Assembly (NCBI GenBank): GCA_023251875.1
Contig: JAHEXY010000007.1
Location: 159,790-223,789, forward strand
Length of the DNA stretch: 64,000 nucleotides
Direction of reading: 5' to 3'
From: Bacteroidota bacterium
GTDB lineage: Bacteria; Bacteroidota; Bacteroidia; JAHEXY01
The notes below the pieces were generated by a model that saw nothing but the letters and a program-made list of their open reading frames with translations, did no database searches and was not told where the DNA came from. Positions 25,997 to 36,854 of this stretch are shown piece after piece. The translations under genes and the position numbers were made by a program. The first letter of the stretch is position 1; every line of letters starts with the position of its first letter.

Positions 25997-28852
25997 ATGA
26001 AAAATAAAATCTTACTTTCTATACTATTGTTTATTATATTTTCAAATTCATTTGCTCAATATAAAACAGTGCCCAAGGCCACTAAAAAATATTTTTCGCT
26101 TCCATCTAATATTAGGCCAAATGATTATGTAGCCAATACCATTGTTGTAAAGGTAAAACCGGAATTTCGTGATGCATGCTCTACTAATGCAATAGAAAAT
26201 GAAGCATTAAATCATTTTTTAAATGATATCAGTACAACTAAGCTCAATAAAATATTTCCACATCATCAAGCTCCCGTTCGTTCGTATAATGCGCAAGGAC
26301 AAAAATTAGCAGATCTTTCTCTCATCTATCAAATTGAATATTCGAGTGATCAAATTTCTCTTGAAAAAGTAATTAACAAATTATATGCACTCAATATTTT
26401 TGAATTTGTAGAACCAAAATATATTCCAACAATAAGTTTTACCCCTAATGATGCTGATATAGCCCAACAATGGCATTTAACCAATATTGCCGCATATACA
26501 GGTTGGGATATTAGTAAAGGCGATACCAATGTTGTAATTGGAATTGTTGATACCGGAACAGAACCTACTCACGCAGATTTAAAAGAAAATATCAAACACA
26601 ATTATGCCGATCCAATTAATGGCATTGATGATGACAATGATGGATACATTGATAATTTTTCGGGCTGGGATTTAGGAGAAAGCGATAATGACCCAACTTG
26701 GAAATTAGCCGGGCATGGGGTACATGTGTGTGGCTTAGCAGCGGCTTCTACCAATAATGCCATTGGAATTGCAGGTGTGGCTTATAAATGTAAGTTTCTT
26801 CCGGTAAAAATTTCAGATGCTTCCGGAGCGCTTACCATGTCGTACGAAGGTATTGTGTATGCTGCTGATCATGCTTGTGCTATTATCAATTGCTCATGGG
26901 GAAGTAATGGTGGTGGGCAATATGGGCAAACCATTATTGATTATGCAACCATTAATAAAGATGCCCTTGTTGTTGCAGCGGCAGGAAATAGTCATGTTGA
27001 AACAGAATTTTATCCGGCAGCCTATAATTATGTGATTGCTGTTGCCAATACTTCAAATGATGATACAAAATATTCCTCATCCAATTATGGCCATTGGATT
27101 GATGTTTCTGCTCCCGGAGCTAATTTGTATTCTACATATGTGAATGGGTCCTACACAACCATGTCGGGCACATCCATGGCAGCCCCTTGTGCAAGTGGTG
27201 TGGCAGCAATGATAAAAGCTTATTTTCCTTCTTATAATGCGTTTCAAGTGGGCGAACAATTAAAAATCTCTTGCGATGATATTTCTAGCATCAACACTTC
27301 ATATATAGGAAAACTGGGCACCGGAAGAATTAATTTATACAAAGCACTTACACAAACCGGTTCCCCATCGGTAGTAATGACAAGCAGAACTGTAACAGAT
27401 AATAATGATGATGTATTTATTGCAGGTGATACACTTAACGTGTACGGAGATTTTACAAATTATCTTAGTCCTACTTCATCCGCTTTAACGGCAACTTTGT
27501 CTACAACATCAAGCTATGTGAGTATTTTAAACAATCAAATAAATTTGGGGGCTATAAACACATTAGGCCAAACCAATAACAATTCAAATCCTTTTACAAT
27601 AAAAATAGAGCCAAGTGCACCACAAAACGAAGAAGTAGTCTTTAGCATTGATTACAAAGATGGGGCATATAGCGCAACAGAATATTTTAAAGTAATTATT
27701 AATGTAGATTATATTAATGTAACCATTAATGATATTGCTACTTCTATTACCAGTATGGGTCGTATTGGCTACAATGGTATTGAACAAACAGAAGGTTTAG
27801 GATTTTGTTATAAAGGAGGAGAAAGTGTTTTGTATGAAGCCGGATTGATGATTGGCACTTCTTCTACTTTGGTTTCTGATGTGGTAAGAAATGAATCATC
27901 TTCAACAGACGAAGATTTTAGTTCCCTTACAAGTGTTGCACTTGTTGATTCTCCAAATGTTTCGGAATTTGATTTAAAAGGAAGTTTTAACGATGTCAAA
28001 GCGTCTACTCCAATTACTATTAATGTAGAACATCATGCTTATGCTTGGTCGAGTCCCGGCAATACAAAATATGTTATTGTAGAATACTATATCACAAATG
28101 GAGGAAGTGCGACACTTCAAAATTTGTATGCAGGAATTTTTGCCGATTGGGATATTGATGCCAATACCTATAGTGCTAACCGTGCTGAATATGATGCAGC
28201 TAATAGAATGGGCTATGCCTATTATACAGGAACAAATGGCACTTATGTAGGAATAAAATTATTAAGCACAACGGCAAATACCATTCATTATGCCATTGAT
28301 AATAGTAGTGGAGGAAACGGAGGGGTAGATTTATTTGATGGTTTTAGCGCAGCCGATAAATATACTGTGCTAAGCACTAACAGAACATCAGCAGGAACAA
28401 AAGGAAATGGAAACGATATTTGCGATGTCGTAAGCAGTGGACCTTTTACCATTGGAATTAACGATACCGCTGTTGTTGCATTTGCTCTGCTTGCAGGTGA
28501 TAGTTTAAGTGATTTACAATCAAGTGCATTGAATGCACAATTGATGTATGATAGTATTCAGCCCAAATATTCTGACATTTCTATTTTAGCAGAAAATAAT
28601 TTTTTTGTGCAATGCTTCCCCAATCCCTTTACCAATCAATTAACTATTTTATATGCCATACAACAATCTTCAACGATTGAAATTGATGTATACAATGCTT
28701 TAGGAGAAAGAGTACAGACTTATACCTGTAAAATCGCAAGAGCAGGAATGCATAATCAAGTAATCAATGTTGCTAATTTATCTCCGGGAATATACTATTG
28801 CCAATTGAAAACCAATGCAGGCAATAGCTGTATAAAAGTGATCAAACAATAA
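25997..28852 (+). CDS. Subtilisin-family S8 peptidase with T9SS sorting domain
   Basis: A 951-residue secreted serine protease. Signal peptide 1-20; a prodomain-like region to ~155; the S8 catalytic domain at ~160-460 with Asp185 (IVDTGTEP), His243 (HGVHVCG) and Ser393 (GTSMAAP). A calcium-binding-like segment, DDDNDGYIDN, lies after the Asp. The region ~465-860 is beta-rich accessory sequence. The final ~80 residues (FPNPFTNQL...LSPGIYYCQLK) are a T9SS C-terminal sorting domain. It should degrade extracellular protein or process surface proteins. Confidence 0.95.
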   Translation: MKNKILLSILLFIIFSNSFAQYKTVPKATKKYFSLPSNIRPNDYVANTIVVKVKPEFRDACSTNAIENEALNHFLNDISTTKLNKIFPHHQAPVRSYNAQGQKLADLSLIYQIEYSSDQISLEKVINKLYALNIFEFVEPKYIPTISFTPNDADIAQQWHLTNIAAYTGWDISKGDTNVVIGIVDTGTEPTHADLKENIKHNYADPINGIDDDNDGYIDNFSGWDLGESDNDPTWKLAGHGVHVCGLAAASTNNAIGIAGVAYKCKFLPVKISDASGALTMSYEGIVYAADHACAIINCSWGSNGGGQYGQTIIDYATINKDALVVAAAGNSHVETEFYPAAYNYVIAVANTSNDDTKYSSSNYGHWIDVSAPGANLYSTYVNGSYTTMSGTSMAAPCASGVAAMIKAYFPSYNAFQVGEQLKISCDDISSINTSYIGKLGTGRINLYKALTQTGSPSVVMTSRTVTDNNDDVFIAGDTLNVYGDFTNYLSPTSSALTATLSTTSSYVSILNNQINLGAINTLGQTNNNSNPFTIKIEPSAPQNEEVVFSIDYKDGAYSATEYFKVIINVDYINVTINDIATSITSMGRIGYNGIEQTEGLGFCYKGGESVLYEAGLMIGTSSTLVSDVVRNESSSTDEDFSSLTSVALVDSPNVSEFDLKGSFNDVKASTPITINVEHHAYAWSSPGNTKYVIVEYYITNGGSATLQNLYAGIFADWDIDANTYSANRAEYDAANRMGYAYYTGTNGTYVGIKLLSTTANTIHYAIDNSSGGNGGVDLFDGFSAADKYTVLSTNRTSAGTKGNGNDICDVVSSGPFTIGINDTAVVAFALLAGDSLSDLQSSALNAQLMYDSIQPKYSDISILAENNFFVQCFPNPFTNQLTILYAIQQSSTIEIDVYNALGERVQTYTCKIARAGMHNQVINVANLSPGIYYCQLKTNAGNSCIKVIKQ

Positions 28853-29035
28853 TACGCTAGTAATTACATTGATTGTACACTCTTTTCCGACCCAATTCTA
28901 TGTTAAAAATTTATTTTTGTATTGTGTACCTATTTTCTAAAACTACGTATTTGAAGTTGGAGTTTTTCCTACGCCCGAACACTATGTGGTTAAAAAATAT
29001 TTTAGACTTATTACTTATAATAAAATTAGTTTTTC

Positions 29036-29572
29036 TTATTCTATGCATTTTAACAAATCAGCAATTACATTTTGATTTTCAGGGGTAATGTTAAAATCGA
29101 AGGCTCGAATTTGGGCATTCACTTTTATGGCAACTACTTTTGAACCACTTAATAATTTATACTGTTCAGCATTGATGACAACATCTTTTTCTTGAATAGG
29201 GTCCATATTTTCATAAATAATATCTTCTGCCATACTGGTAAAGGGTATTTCAATTTGTGTATTGTCTTCTAATAAAAAAATTAGAGTTGAAGCATTACCC
29301 AAATTAGCTTTGTTGGGTGATGTAAAAAAATTATAGTATTTAATAGAAATACGCAATGAATACACATTGTTATTTTTTAAGCCATAAAAACCAATATCTC
29401 GTATGGCCATATCTAGGTCTTTAAGCCTAATATCTTCTGCAATAATTTTAATTTCGGTTTTAATGGTTTTGTTGCCGCTAAACCTATCTATTTCATTTTT
29501 TTCGTATTCGCATTTTTGTGCGTTGGCAAGAGTGCTAATCAATAGCAAGCTGATGAATAATATATTTTTCAT
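29036..29572 (-). CDS. Hypothetical exported protein
   Basis: A 178-residue protein with a clear signal peptide (MKNILFISLLLISTLANA) and two Cys residues that could form a disulfide (near Cys20 and Cys176). The rest is beta-strand-rich with no motif I recognise. No nearby gene gives a functional hint; it stands alone between the subtilase and higBA. Confidence 0.75.
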   Translation of the reverse strand: MKNILFISLLLISTLANAQKCEYEKNEIDRFSGNKTIKTEIKIIAEDIRLKDLDMAIRDIGFYGLKNNNVYSLRISIKYYNFFTSPNKANLGNASTLIFLLEDNTQIEIPFTSMAEDIIYENMDPIQEKDVVINAEQYKLLSGSKVVAIKVNAQIRAFDFNITPENQNVIADLLKCIE

Positions 29573-29894
29573 AAAATATTGTTTTGATATTTTATAAAGA
29601 TAAGGTTTTATTGCTTTTTTCTTAGATAGAAATTTAGAGCATCACTTTGAAGAGATGAATTTTTTGATTGAGAAATAAAAATTAAAACGATAAGGGATAA
29701 TCCAAGCTTAATAAGCTTCTGTAGAAAATTGTGCATACAATAAAGTGTAAAGTAAATTATATAATGTATGCTATATAATTAAAATCAGGGAAAGGGCTAC
29801 CCGAGCGCAAAGATATATTAATCAAATAAACTATCAAGAGAATTGAATTTTTTGTTTAGGCCCAAAGCTGCTTAACAAAAAATTAATTTAAGCC
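29573..29894. other. Intergenic stretch before higA
   Basis: About 320 bases with no gene. The only structure seen is a short A/T palindrome, aattatata (29755-29763) / tatataatt (29772-29780), downstream of higA in its direction; it could be part of a weak terminator or an operator. Confidence 0.4.
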
Positions 29895-30263
29895 TTAATG
29901 TGATAACCTATAATCGCCAATTAATATGGCGGCAGATAGATTTAATTTGGAAGCGAGTTGCCTTATCATTTCAACTGTTAGTTTTCGTTTACGGTTAAGA
30001 ATTTCAGAAACCCTGTTTTTGCCCCCCATAGCATCAGCCAAATCAGTTTGTTTTAATTGCATTTCTTCCATGCGTATTTTTATAGCTTCAATTGGGTCTG
30101 GTGCTTCAATTGGATAATATTTTTTTTCATATTCATCAATGAGTATAGCTAGAATATCCGCTTCATCACTTTTCGAACTTCCTCTTGGGGAATCAAAAAG
30201 TAATTCCATTCTTTTTAATGCCTTCTTATAATCTTTATCTGTTTTAATTGGTTTTATATTCAT
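29895..30263 (-). CDS. higA: HigA-family antitoxin
   Basis: A 122-residue protein from the ATG at 30263; the tracked start at 30293 lies inside the CATATG palindrome, and MNIKPIKTDKDYKKALKRME is the usual HigA beginning. The second half carries a helix-turn-helix (LKQTDLADAMGGKNRVSEILNRKRKLTVEMIRQLA). HigA neutralises HigB and represses the operon. The order toxin first, antitoxin second is typical of higBA. Confidence 0.9.
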   Translation of the reverse strand: MNIKPIKTDKDYKKALKRMELLFDSPRGSSKSDEADILAILIDEYEKKYYPIEAPDPIEAIKIRMEEMQLKQTDLADAMGGKNRVSEILNRKRKLTVEMIRQLASKLNLSAAILIGDYRLSH

Positions 30264-30356
30264 ATGTAGATAATTTGTTTTTTTAGTTGCCATATGGAAT
30301 ACGCCATGTTAAATTCATCAGTGTTTGCGCACGTTCAGTGCATGGCTATTTCATAG
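30261..30356. repeat. CATATG palindromic element, copy B
   Basis: Near-copy of 10252-10346 and 36758-36854. CATATG occurs at 30261 and 30291. The element occupies the whole gap between the HigB stop (30357) and the HigA start (30263), the stop following its last base directly. Confidence 0.9.
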
Positions 30357-30653
30357 TTAAATAGTGTTAGCATTAATTTTATCATATTCTTTATGAGTGC
30401 CAATGAATCGAATAAAAGCCCATTGTTTTTTGAAATTAAATTTTACTACGAGACGGTAATCATTCCCTTTAATATTAAATACCACTCGACTATCTTTTAA
30501 AATACTAGCAGTAACATAGGTTTGTTTTATTTCAGATGGGCTTTTCCAAATTGCCCCCATGGCAGTATCATACCATGTTTTAAGATATTGTTCCGCATCT
30601 GAATGCTTTTCCCAAAAGGTTCGCAAAGTGCTTTTGGCAAATATTCGTTCCAT
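30357..30653 (-). CDS. higB: HigB-family toxin
   Basis: A 98-residue RelE-superfamily mRNA interferase of the HigB_toxin type, which cleaves mRNA at the ribosome. Recognisable segments are FWEKHSDAEQYLKTWYD, SRVVFNIKGNDYRLVVKFNF and the C-terminal FIGTHKEYDKI with the conserved His/Tyr. The gene appears intact. Confidence 0.92.
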   Translation of the reverse strand: MERIFAKSTLRTFWEKHSDAEQYLKTWYDTAMGAIWKSPSEIKQTYVTASILKDSRVVFNIKGNDYRLVVKFNFKKQWAFIRFIGTHKEYDKINANTI

Positions 30654-30796
30654 TTATTAAGTTTCTATTGCAAGATAATAAAAAGTTCCCGTATTGGGTA
30701 TTTTTATTTGCTGTTTATGAGATAGTTTTTAAAGCACGTTGAAGTCCATTAATGCTTTTCCGCTAACAACCAATAACGAAAAACTAATAACGAAAC

Positions 30797-33418
30797 TTAG
30801 CCTCCCACCATTTTTTTAATCTCGTTCAATTTCATCATGGCTTCGATGGGAGTGAGTGTGTTGATATCTGTACGCAGCAATTCTTCTTTTATTTCTGTTA
30901 GAACAGGATCGTTTAATTGAAAAATACTAAGCTGAATATCATCATCTGTTTTATGAAGTTTGGCTGTTTTTGCAGCAAAAGTATCGGAGTGGGATTTTTC
31001 TAATTGTTCTAAAATTTCATTGGAGCGCTTTAACACTTTAGTAGGCATACCGGCCATTTTTGCAACATGTATTCCAAAGCTGTGATTACTACCACCGGCA
31101 ACCAGCTTTCTTAAAAAAATTACTTTGTTATCAATTTCTTTTACTGAAACATTGTAGTTGCGAATTCTGCGAAAGCGGCTTTCCATTTCATTTAATTCAT
31201 GGTAGTGCGTAGCAAATAAAGTTTTTGCTTTTGCATTGGGTAAATCATGAATGTATTCTGCAATGGCCCATGCAATAGAAATACCATCGTATGTACTGGT
31301 TCCCCTGCCAATTTCATCGAGCAATACTAAACTACGGTTCGAAAGATTATTTAAGATACTTGCCGTTTCATTCATCTCCACCATAAAAGTAGATTCTCCG
31401 GAAGAAATATTATCTGAAGCGCCCACTCGTGTAAAAATTTTATCAACCAAACCAATGTTTGCAAAACTTGCAGGAACAAAACAACCCATCTGGGCCATTA
31501 TTACAATCAATGCAGTTTGACGTAATAATGCCGATTTACCCGACATGTTAGGCCCTGTAATCATAATAATTTGTTGCAATTGATCATCTAAATAAACATC
31601 ATTACTAATGTATTTTTCTCCTAAGGGTAAACATTGTTCTATAACAGGATGACGCCCGTTTTTGATGTCGAGAATAAAGGTGTCGTTAATTTGCGGTCTG
31701 GTATAATTGTATTTTTCAGCAACAGTAGCAAACGATAAAAGGCAATCTAAACGCGCTACCAAAGCCGCATTTAACTGTATGGGTTGAATAAAATCTGTAA
31801 GGCTTACTAAAAGATCGTTGAATAATTTTTGTTCTAGCGCTAAAATTTTATCCTCTGCACCCAATATTTTTTCTTCGTATTCTTTTAATTCTTCTGTAAT
31901 GTATCTTTCAGCATTAGCCAAGGTTTGTTTGCGAATCCAAGTAGAGGGAACTTTTTCTTTATGCGTATTTCTCACTTCAATGTAATAACCGAAGACATTG
32001 TTAAAACTAATTTTTAAAGACGAGATTCCCGTTTTTTCACTTTCTCTTTGCTGGACTTGTAGTAAATAATCTTTTCCCGAATACGCAATAGTTCTCAAAT
32101 CATCCAATTCATTGGAAACACCATCAGCAATTACACCACCTTTATTAATTTGTAATGGAGCATCTGCTTTTAATTCTTTTTCTATTTTTTCCCGTATCCA
32201 GGTACAAGGATTGAGCTGTTCTGCAATACGCTTTAAATAGGTATTTCCACTTTGTTCACACAATTGTTTAATGGGTTCAATTTGCGCCAGTGCATTTTTG
32301 AGATGTCCAACTTCTCTTGGATTTACTCGCCCCACAGCAACTTTAGAAATGAGACGCTCTAAATCGCCCATTTGTTTTAGGGCAAGTTTTGCAGCATCAG
32401 CAATTTCCTTTTCATTGATAAAATATTCAACCACACTTAATCTTTCTTCTATCGGTTGAATATCTTTTAAGGGCATAGCCACCCATCGCTTCATTAAGCG
32501 AGAGCCCATGGGAGAATGGGTATGGTCAAGAACATTTAATAATGTATTGGCATTTTCATTGGGAGAATACAACAATTCTAAATTGCGAATGGTAAACTGA
32601 TCGAGCCAAACAAAATGATCTTCTTCTATTCGAGAAATTTTGGAAATGTGATTGATTTTGTTCTGCTGCGTTTCATTTAAATAATGCATGGCAGCGGCAG
32701 CGGCAATAATACCCAACGATAATTTCTCTATTCCAAAACCTTTGAGAGATGCTGTACCAAATTGTTTTAGCAACAATTCATTTGAATAATCTACACCGTA
32801 CACCCATTCATCTAAACAAAATGTATAGTATTTGTCTCCAAATAATTCAGTAAAGTTTTTTTGTTTGCCTTTGGGGAAAAGAATTTCACTGGGTTTAAAA
32901 CTTTGAATCAATTTATCTAAATAATCAATATTGCCTTCGGCAACTAAAAACTCTCCTGTTGAAACATCTAAAAAAGCAATGCCTCCTTTTGTTTTATCCC
33001 AATAAACAGAAGCTAAAAAATTATTTGTTTTTTGATCGAGAATTTTATCGCTAAAAGCAACTCCAGGAGTTACCAATTCGGTTACACCTCGTTTTACAAT
33101 AGTTTTGGTAAGTTTGGGATCTTCCAATTGATCACATATAGCCACACGCTGGCCTGCTCTTACAAGCTTAGGCAAATAAGTGTCTAACGCATGATGTGGA
33201 AAGCCTGCTAATTCAACATGAGTAGCAGACCCGTTTGCTCTTTTGGTTAAAACAATGCCTAATATTTTTGCTGTTTTAATGGCATCATCAGAAAAGGTTT
33301 CATAAAAATCTCCCACCCTAAAAAGCAAAATTGCATCAGGATGTTTTGCCTTAATGCGATTGTATTGCTGCATTAAAGGTGTTTCTGCCGGTTTTGCTTT
33401 TATGCTGAGATCGGACAT
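30797..33418 (-). CDS. mutS: DNA mismatch repair protein MutS
   Basis: An 873-residue mismatch sensor. The N-terminal mismatch-binding domain contains [10 protein letters not shown] (the Phe-x-Glu motif, around residue 38). The C-terminal ABC-type ATPase has Walker [10 protein letters not shown] near residue 620, then [14 protein letters not shown] and [11 protein letters not shown]. The length and domain order are standard. It is monocistronic; a MITE-like element lies just upstream of its start. Confidence 0.98.
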   Translation of the reverse strand: MSDLSIKAKPAETPLMQQYNRIKAKHPDAILLFRVGDFYETFSDDAIKTAKILGIVLTKRANGSATHVELAGFPHHALDTYLPKLVRAGQRVAICDQLEDPKLTKTIVKRGVTELVTPGVAFSDKILDQKTNNFLASVYWDKTKGGIAFLDVSTGEFLVAEGNIDYLDKLIQSFKPSEILFPKGKQKNFTELFGDKYYTFCLDEWVYGVDYSNELLLKQFGTASLKGFGIEKLSLGIIAAAAAMHYLNETQQNKINHISKISRIEEDHFVWLDQFTIRNLELLYSPNENANTLLNVLDHTHSPMGSRLMKRWVAMPLKDIQPIEERLSVVEYFINEKEIADAAKLALKQMGDLERLISKVAVGRVNPREVGHLKNALAQIEPIKQLCEQSGNTYLKRIAEQLNPCTWIREKIEKELKADAPLQINKGGVIADGVSNELDDLRTIAYSGKDYLLQVQQRESEKTGISSLKISFNNVFGYYIEVRNTHKEKVPSTWIRKQTLANAERYITEELKEYEEKILGAEDKILALEQKLFNDLLVSLTDFIQPIQLNAALVARLDCLLSFATVAEKYNYTRPQINDTFILDIKNGRHPVIEQCLPLGEKYISNDVYLDDQLQQIIMITGPNMSGKSALLRQTALIVIMAQMGCFVPASFANIGLVDKIFTRVGASDNISSGESTFMVEMNETASILNNLSNRSLVLLDEIGRGTSTYDGISIAWAIAEYIHDLPNAKAKTLFATHYHELNEMESRFRRIRNYNVSVKEIDNKVIFLRKLVAGGSNHSFGIHVAKMAGMPTKVLKRSNEILEQLEKSHSDTFAAKTAKLHKTDDDIQLSIFQLNDPVLTEIKEELLRTDINTLTPIEAMMKLNEIKKMVGG

Positions 33419-33474
33419 ATAAATAGAAAACTGTATTTATGGATTGATATTGATTAGGAATTATTTATTACTAC

Positions 33475-33565
33475 AGGGCAGTTCTAAAAATTGTATTTTT
33501 TGTTTCCTCTCCCTTAATCCCTCTCGAAGAGAGGGACACAAATGATAATTTTTAGAACTGCCCTA
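33475..33565. mobile_element. MITE-like element, copy 2
   Basis: About 91 bp with perfect 18-bp terminal inverted repeats, agggcagttctaaaaatt and its complement. The core is again a CTCTCC-type repeat. It lies between mutS and the cox terminator, and is a near-copy of 23746-23838. Confidence 0.88.
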
Positions 33566-33627
33566 CAAAGATACAGTTTTTGAAGAAGCGAGATACAATT
33601 TGAATAATTGAAAATATTGGTAACAAA

Positions 33628-33659
33628 AAAATCCTGCCAGCATTTGCTAACAGGATTTT
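33628..33659 (-). terminator. Terminator of the act-cox operon
   Basis: On the minus strand AAAATCCTGTTAGCA pairs with TGCTGGCAGGATTTT and is followed by a run of seven T. It begins about 23 bases beyond the cytochrome oxidase subunit I stop. It is the clearest intrinsic terminator in the window. Confidence 0.88.
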
Positions 33660-33681
33660 AAAATATTTTTCTGAAATTTAT

Positions 33682-35490
33682 TTAGTGCCCTTCACCTTCT
33701 TGTTCCCCCTCTTTTAAAGGAACTGTTTGAAGTACAAAATCTTCTTCATATCCTGGCTTGCTATAATCATAAGCCCAACGTTTTACTTCAGGAATTTTAC
33801 CGGGCCAGTTACCGTGTATGTGTTCAACAGGAGTGGTCCATTCAAGCGTATTGCCTTGCCAAGGATTTTGGGAAGCTTTTTTACCTCTATAAATGCTATG
33901 GAAGAAATTGAAAATAAAAATGGCTTGGGCTATTGCTCCTACTACTGCAAAAAAAGTAACCACATGATTAATATTTACCAATTCTCCGCTAAATATTGAG
34001 AATTCTGTATTGGCATAATAACGTCTAGGAACATAAGCCAAACCTAAAATATGCATAGGGATAAATACTCCGTATCCACAAACAATTGTTAGCCAAAAGT
34101 GAGCGTAGCCCAATTTATTATTCATCATCCTACCATACATTTTAGGGAACCAATGGTAAATACCGGCAAACATTCCAAATATGGCAGAAAGCCCCATTAC
34201 AATATGAAAGTGAGCTACCACAAAATAAGTGTCGTGAACAGGAATATCCAAAGCTGAATCTCCAAGAACTAAGCCGGTAACACCACCTGCAATAAAGGTT
34301 GAAACCAAACCAATACAAAATAACATGGCAGGAGTAAGACGTAAATTTCCTTTCCAAAGTGTGGTAAGATAATTAAACACTTTAATGGCAGAGGGTATTG
34401 CAATTAACAAAGTTGTAAAAGTAAATACCGACCCAATAAATGGATTCATACCCGTCATAAACATGTGGTGCCCCCAAACAATAAATGATAAAAATCCAAT
34501 TACCCCAATAGAATATACCATTGCCATATAACCAAAAATGGGTTTACGAGAATTGTTTGAAATCACTTCAGAAGCAATTCCTAAGGCTGGCAACAATACA
34601 ATATATACTTCAGGATGCCCCAAGAACCAAAAAAGGTGTTGAAATAAAATTGGGCTACCTCCTTCAAAATGCATAATTTCACCATTTACAACAATGTCTG
34701 AAAGGTAAAAACTAGTACCTAGTATTCTATCAAACATTAATAACAATGCGGCAGACAATAAAACCGGAAAAGAAAGAACCCCTAATATTGCAGTAACAAA
34801 AAACGCCCAAATGGTGAGTGGCAAACGTTTCATGCTCATTCCCTTTGTTCTTAGGTTAATTACAGTTACTATGTAATTTAAACCACCCAATAAGGCCGAA
34901 ACAATAAATAAAGACATACTAATAAGCCACAAGGTCATTCCCATTCCAGAACCTGGCATTGCAGTAGGAAGTGCACTTAAGGGCGGATAAATTGTCCAAC
35001 CTCCTGATGCTGGACCATCCTGAACAAAAAGAGAAATTACCATAATAACTGTGGAAACAAAAAAGAACCAATACGAGAGCATATTTAAAAAGCCAGATGC
35101 CATATCTCTTGCACCGCATTGCAAGGGAATCAATAAATTACTAAACGTACCACTTAAACCGGCTGTTAATACAAAAAACACCATAATGGTTCCATGGATG
35201 GTTACCAAACCCATATACATATTAGGGTCTAATACACCCTTAGGCGCCCATTTGTCTCCTAAAAAGAAACTTAATATTTTAAAACTTTCTCCGGGCCAAG
35301 CTAACTGTAAACGAAATAATACAGACATCATCATGGCAACAACAGCCATAATCATACCTGTTACTAAAAATTGTTTAGAGATCATTTTATGATCTTGACT
35401 AAAAATGTACTTGCTTACAAACGATTCTTCATGATCGTGATCATGATCGTTGTGGTGTACATGTTCTTCTGCGTGTTCTTGATGAGCCAT
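33682..35490 (-). CDS. ctaD: Cytochrome c oxidase subunit I
   Basis: A 602-residue inner-membrane haem-copper oxidase subunit that reduces O2 to water and pumps protons. The His-Tyr pair lies in GHPEVYIVLLPALG (~290), CuB ligands in WGHHMFMTGM, and haem ligands in VAHFHIVMG. The N-terminus is His-rich (HEHAEEHVHHNDHDHDHEES), which may bind copper. There are about twelve helices plus a C-terminal tail. It follows subunit II by 48 bases and ends the operon before a strong terminator. Confidence 0.97.
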   Translation of the reverse strand: MAHQEHAEEHVHHNDHDHDHEESFVSKYIFSQDHKMISKQFLVTGMIMAVVAMMMSVLFRLQLAWPGESFKILSFFLGDKWAPKGVLDPNMYMGLVTIHGTIMVFFVLTAGLSGTFSNLLIPLQCGARDMASGFLNMLSYWFFFVSTVIMVISLFVQDGPASGGWTIYPPLSALPTAMPGSGMGMTLWLISMSLFIVSALLGGLNYIVTVINLRTKGMSMKRLPLTIWAFFVTAILGVLSFPVLLSAALLLMFDRILGTSFYLSDIVVNGEIMHFEGGSPILFQHLFWFLGHPEVYIVLLPALGIASEVISNNSRKPIFGYMAMVYSIGVIGFLSFIVWGHHMFMTGMNPFIGSVFTFTTLLIAIPSAIKVFNYLTTLWKGNLRLTPAMLFCIGLVSTFIAGGVTGLVLGDSALDIPVHDTYFVVAHFHIVMGLSAIFGMFAGIYHWFPKMYGRMMNNKLGYAHFWLTIVCGYGVFIPMHILGLAYVPRRYYANTEFSIFSGELVNINHVVTFFAVVGAIAQAIFIFNFFHSIYRGKKASQNPWQGNTLEWTTPVEHIHGNWPGKIPEVKRWAYDYSKPGYEEDFVLQTVPLKEGEQEGEGH

Positions 35491-35538
35491 ATATGACTTT
35501 ATTGTTCGTTATTATGTTACTTGTTCGAGATTTTAAGC

Positions 35539-36591
35539 TTATTTTTTCTCTATCTTTACAGCTTCTAATACTGCTGTTACCTTTACACTATCCGTTTTAG
35601 TGATTTCAGCTTTAGTGGCCTCTTCACTTTTAAATGTTTTTTGTTCTTTTATCCAGTTATTAAAATCTGCTTCAGTATCAACAACAATATTCATTTGCAT
35701 ATTATAATGAGATGATCCGCAAATTTTATTGCATAGCAATAAATAATCAAATTTATCATCTTTCATAATCCCTCTCATATCATTAGTTGTAATAATAGGT
35801 TTAAATTTAAGCATCGTGGTCATACCGGGAACAGTATTCATCTGTAATCTAAAGTAAGGCATAAAGGCGCCATGCAATACATCTTGAGAACGTAAATGAA
35901 ATTCAACTTGTCTGTTTACCGGAAGATGAAATTCTCCTGATACAATTATATCATCATTAGATCTAGTGTCACTTGAATCAATTCCTAATTCATTTACACC
36001 AATAATTTTCTTATAGCTAAAACTTCCCAATTCATTATCAGTACCTGCATAACGAGCAATCCATTTAAATTGTTTTGAAAAAAGCTCTATTACAATAGGT
36101 TTCTCAGCAGGAGCATCCATCATTACATTTTTCCATACACTTAACCCATAAATAATCATTGCAGTAAGAACAATTGACGGAACTATTGTCCAAATCAATT
36201 CCAATTTATTGTTATGTGGATAGTAAAAGGCTTTTGTATCTTTTTTAGCATGGTATTTATATGCAAAAACAAATAAAAGTGTTTGGGTAATAAAAAAAGC
36301 AATTCCAATAACCGCAAAAGTGAAATACATTAAATTATCTATAGATTGCCCATGTTCAGAAGCGGGGGGCGTCATCATATAATTTCTATACATATAGGTT
36401 GGTATTACAGTAATACCAAATAAAAACAACATGAATAGGATAAAGAAAAAGGCATTGAATTGATTGTCGGCATGCGTAACCTCTTCTTCTACATGGCCCC
36501 TTAACTCTCCGGCTAAATCAACAATTTTCATAAGCCTTACCAATACTATTATAGCAAGAAAAATGACTAATAAAATAAGACAGTTCATCAT
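35539..36591 (-). CDS. ctaC: Cytochrome c oxidase subunit II
   Basis: A 350-residue membrane protein. It has an N-terminal hydrophobic helix and two further transmembrane helices (~50-145), then a periplasmic cupredoxin domain. The CuA site reads CNKICGSSHYNM (C-x3-C-x3-H-x2-M, ~285-300). It accepts electrons from c-type cytochrome donors and passes them to subunit I. The extra N-terminal helix is usual in Bacteroidota. It lies 254 bp after actF, the gap holding palindromic element C. Confidence 0.95.
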   Translation of the reverse strand: MMNCLILLVIFLAIIVLVRLMKIVDLAGELRGHVEEEVTHADNQFNAFFFILFMLFLFGITVIPTYMYRNYMMTPPASEHGQSIDNLMYFTFAVIGIAFFITQTLLFVFAYKYHAKKDTKAFYYPHNNKLELIWTIVPSIVLTAMIIYGLSVWKNVMMDAPAEKPIVIELFSKQFKWIARYAGTDNELGSFSYKKIIGVNELGIDSSDTRSNDDIIVSGEFHLPVNRQVEFHLRSQDVLHGAFMPYFRLQMNTVPGMTTMLKFKPIITTNDMRGIMKDDKFDYLLLCNKICGSSHYNMQMNIVVDTEADFNNWIKEQKTFKSEEATKAEITKTDSVKVTAVLEAVKIEKK

Positions 36592-36757
36592 AATTTATTT
36601 TCTATTTATATGTTGTTAATCATAAATTTTTATGTCCTAGATCATGTGCGTTTTTTTGAACAAAAAAATAACCCATGATTAAAAAACGATTGCATCACAG
36701 ATTATCATTTAAATTTTATTAGCAAGCCTTACTAAAAAAACGGCTTATAAAATTTTA

Positions 36758-36854
36758 CATATGAAATAGCCATGCACCAAACCTTTCGCAAACACTAATG
36801 AAGATAGCATGGCGTATACCATATGACATTTAAAAAACAAATTATCTACATATG
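36758..36854. repeat. CATATG palindromic element, copy C
   Basis: Inverted relative to copies A and B: CATATGAAATAGCCATGC at one end, gcatggcgtataccatatg in the middle, and attatctacatatg at the other end. Its end overlaps the last codons of actF (residues His-Met and the TAG stop), so it defines that protein's C-terminus. Confidence 0.9.

Noticed and set aside
31251-31520. 89-residue ORF opposite mutS
   Set aside because: Shadow of the mutS ATPase region.
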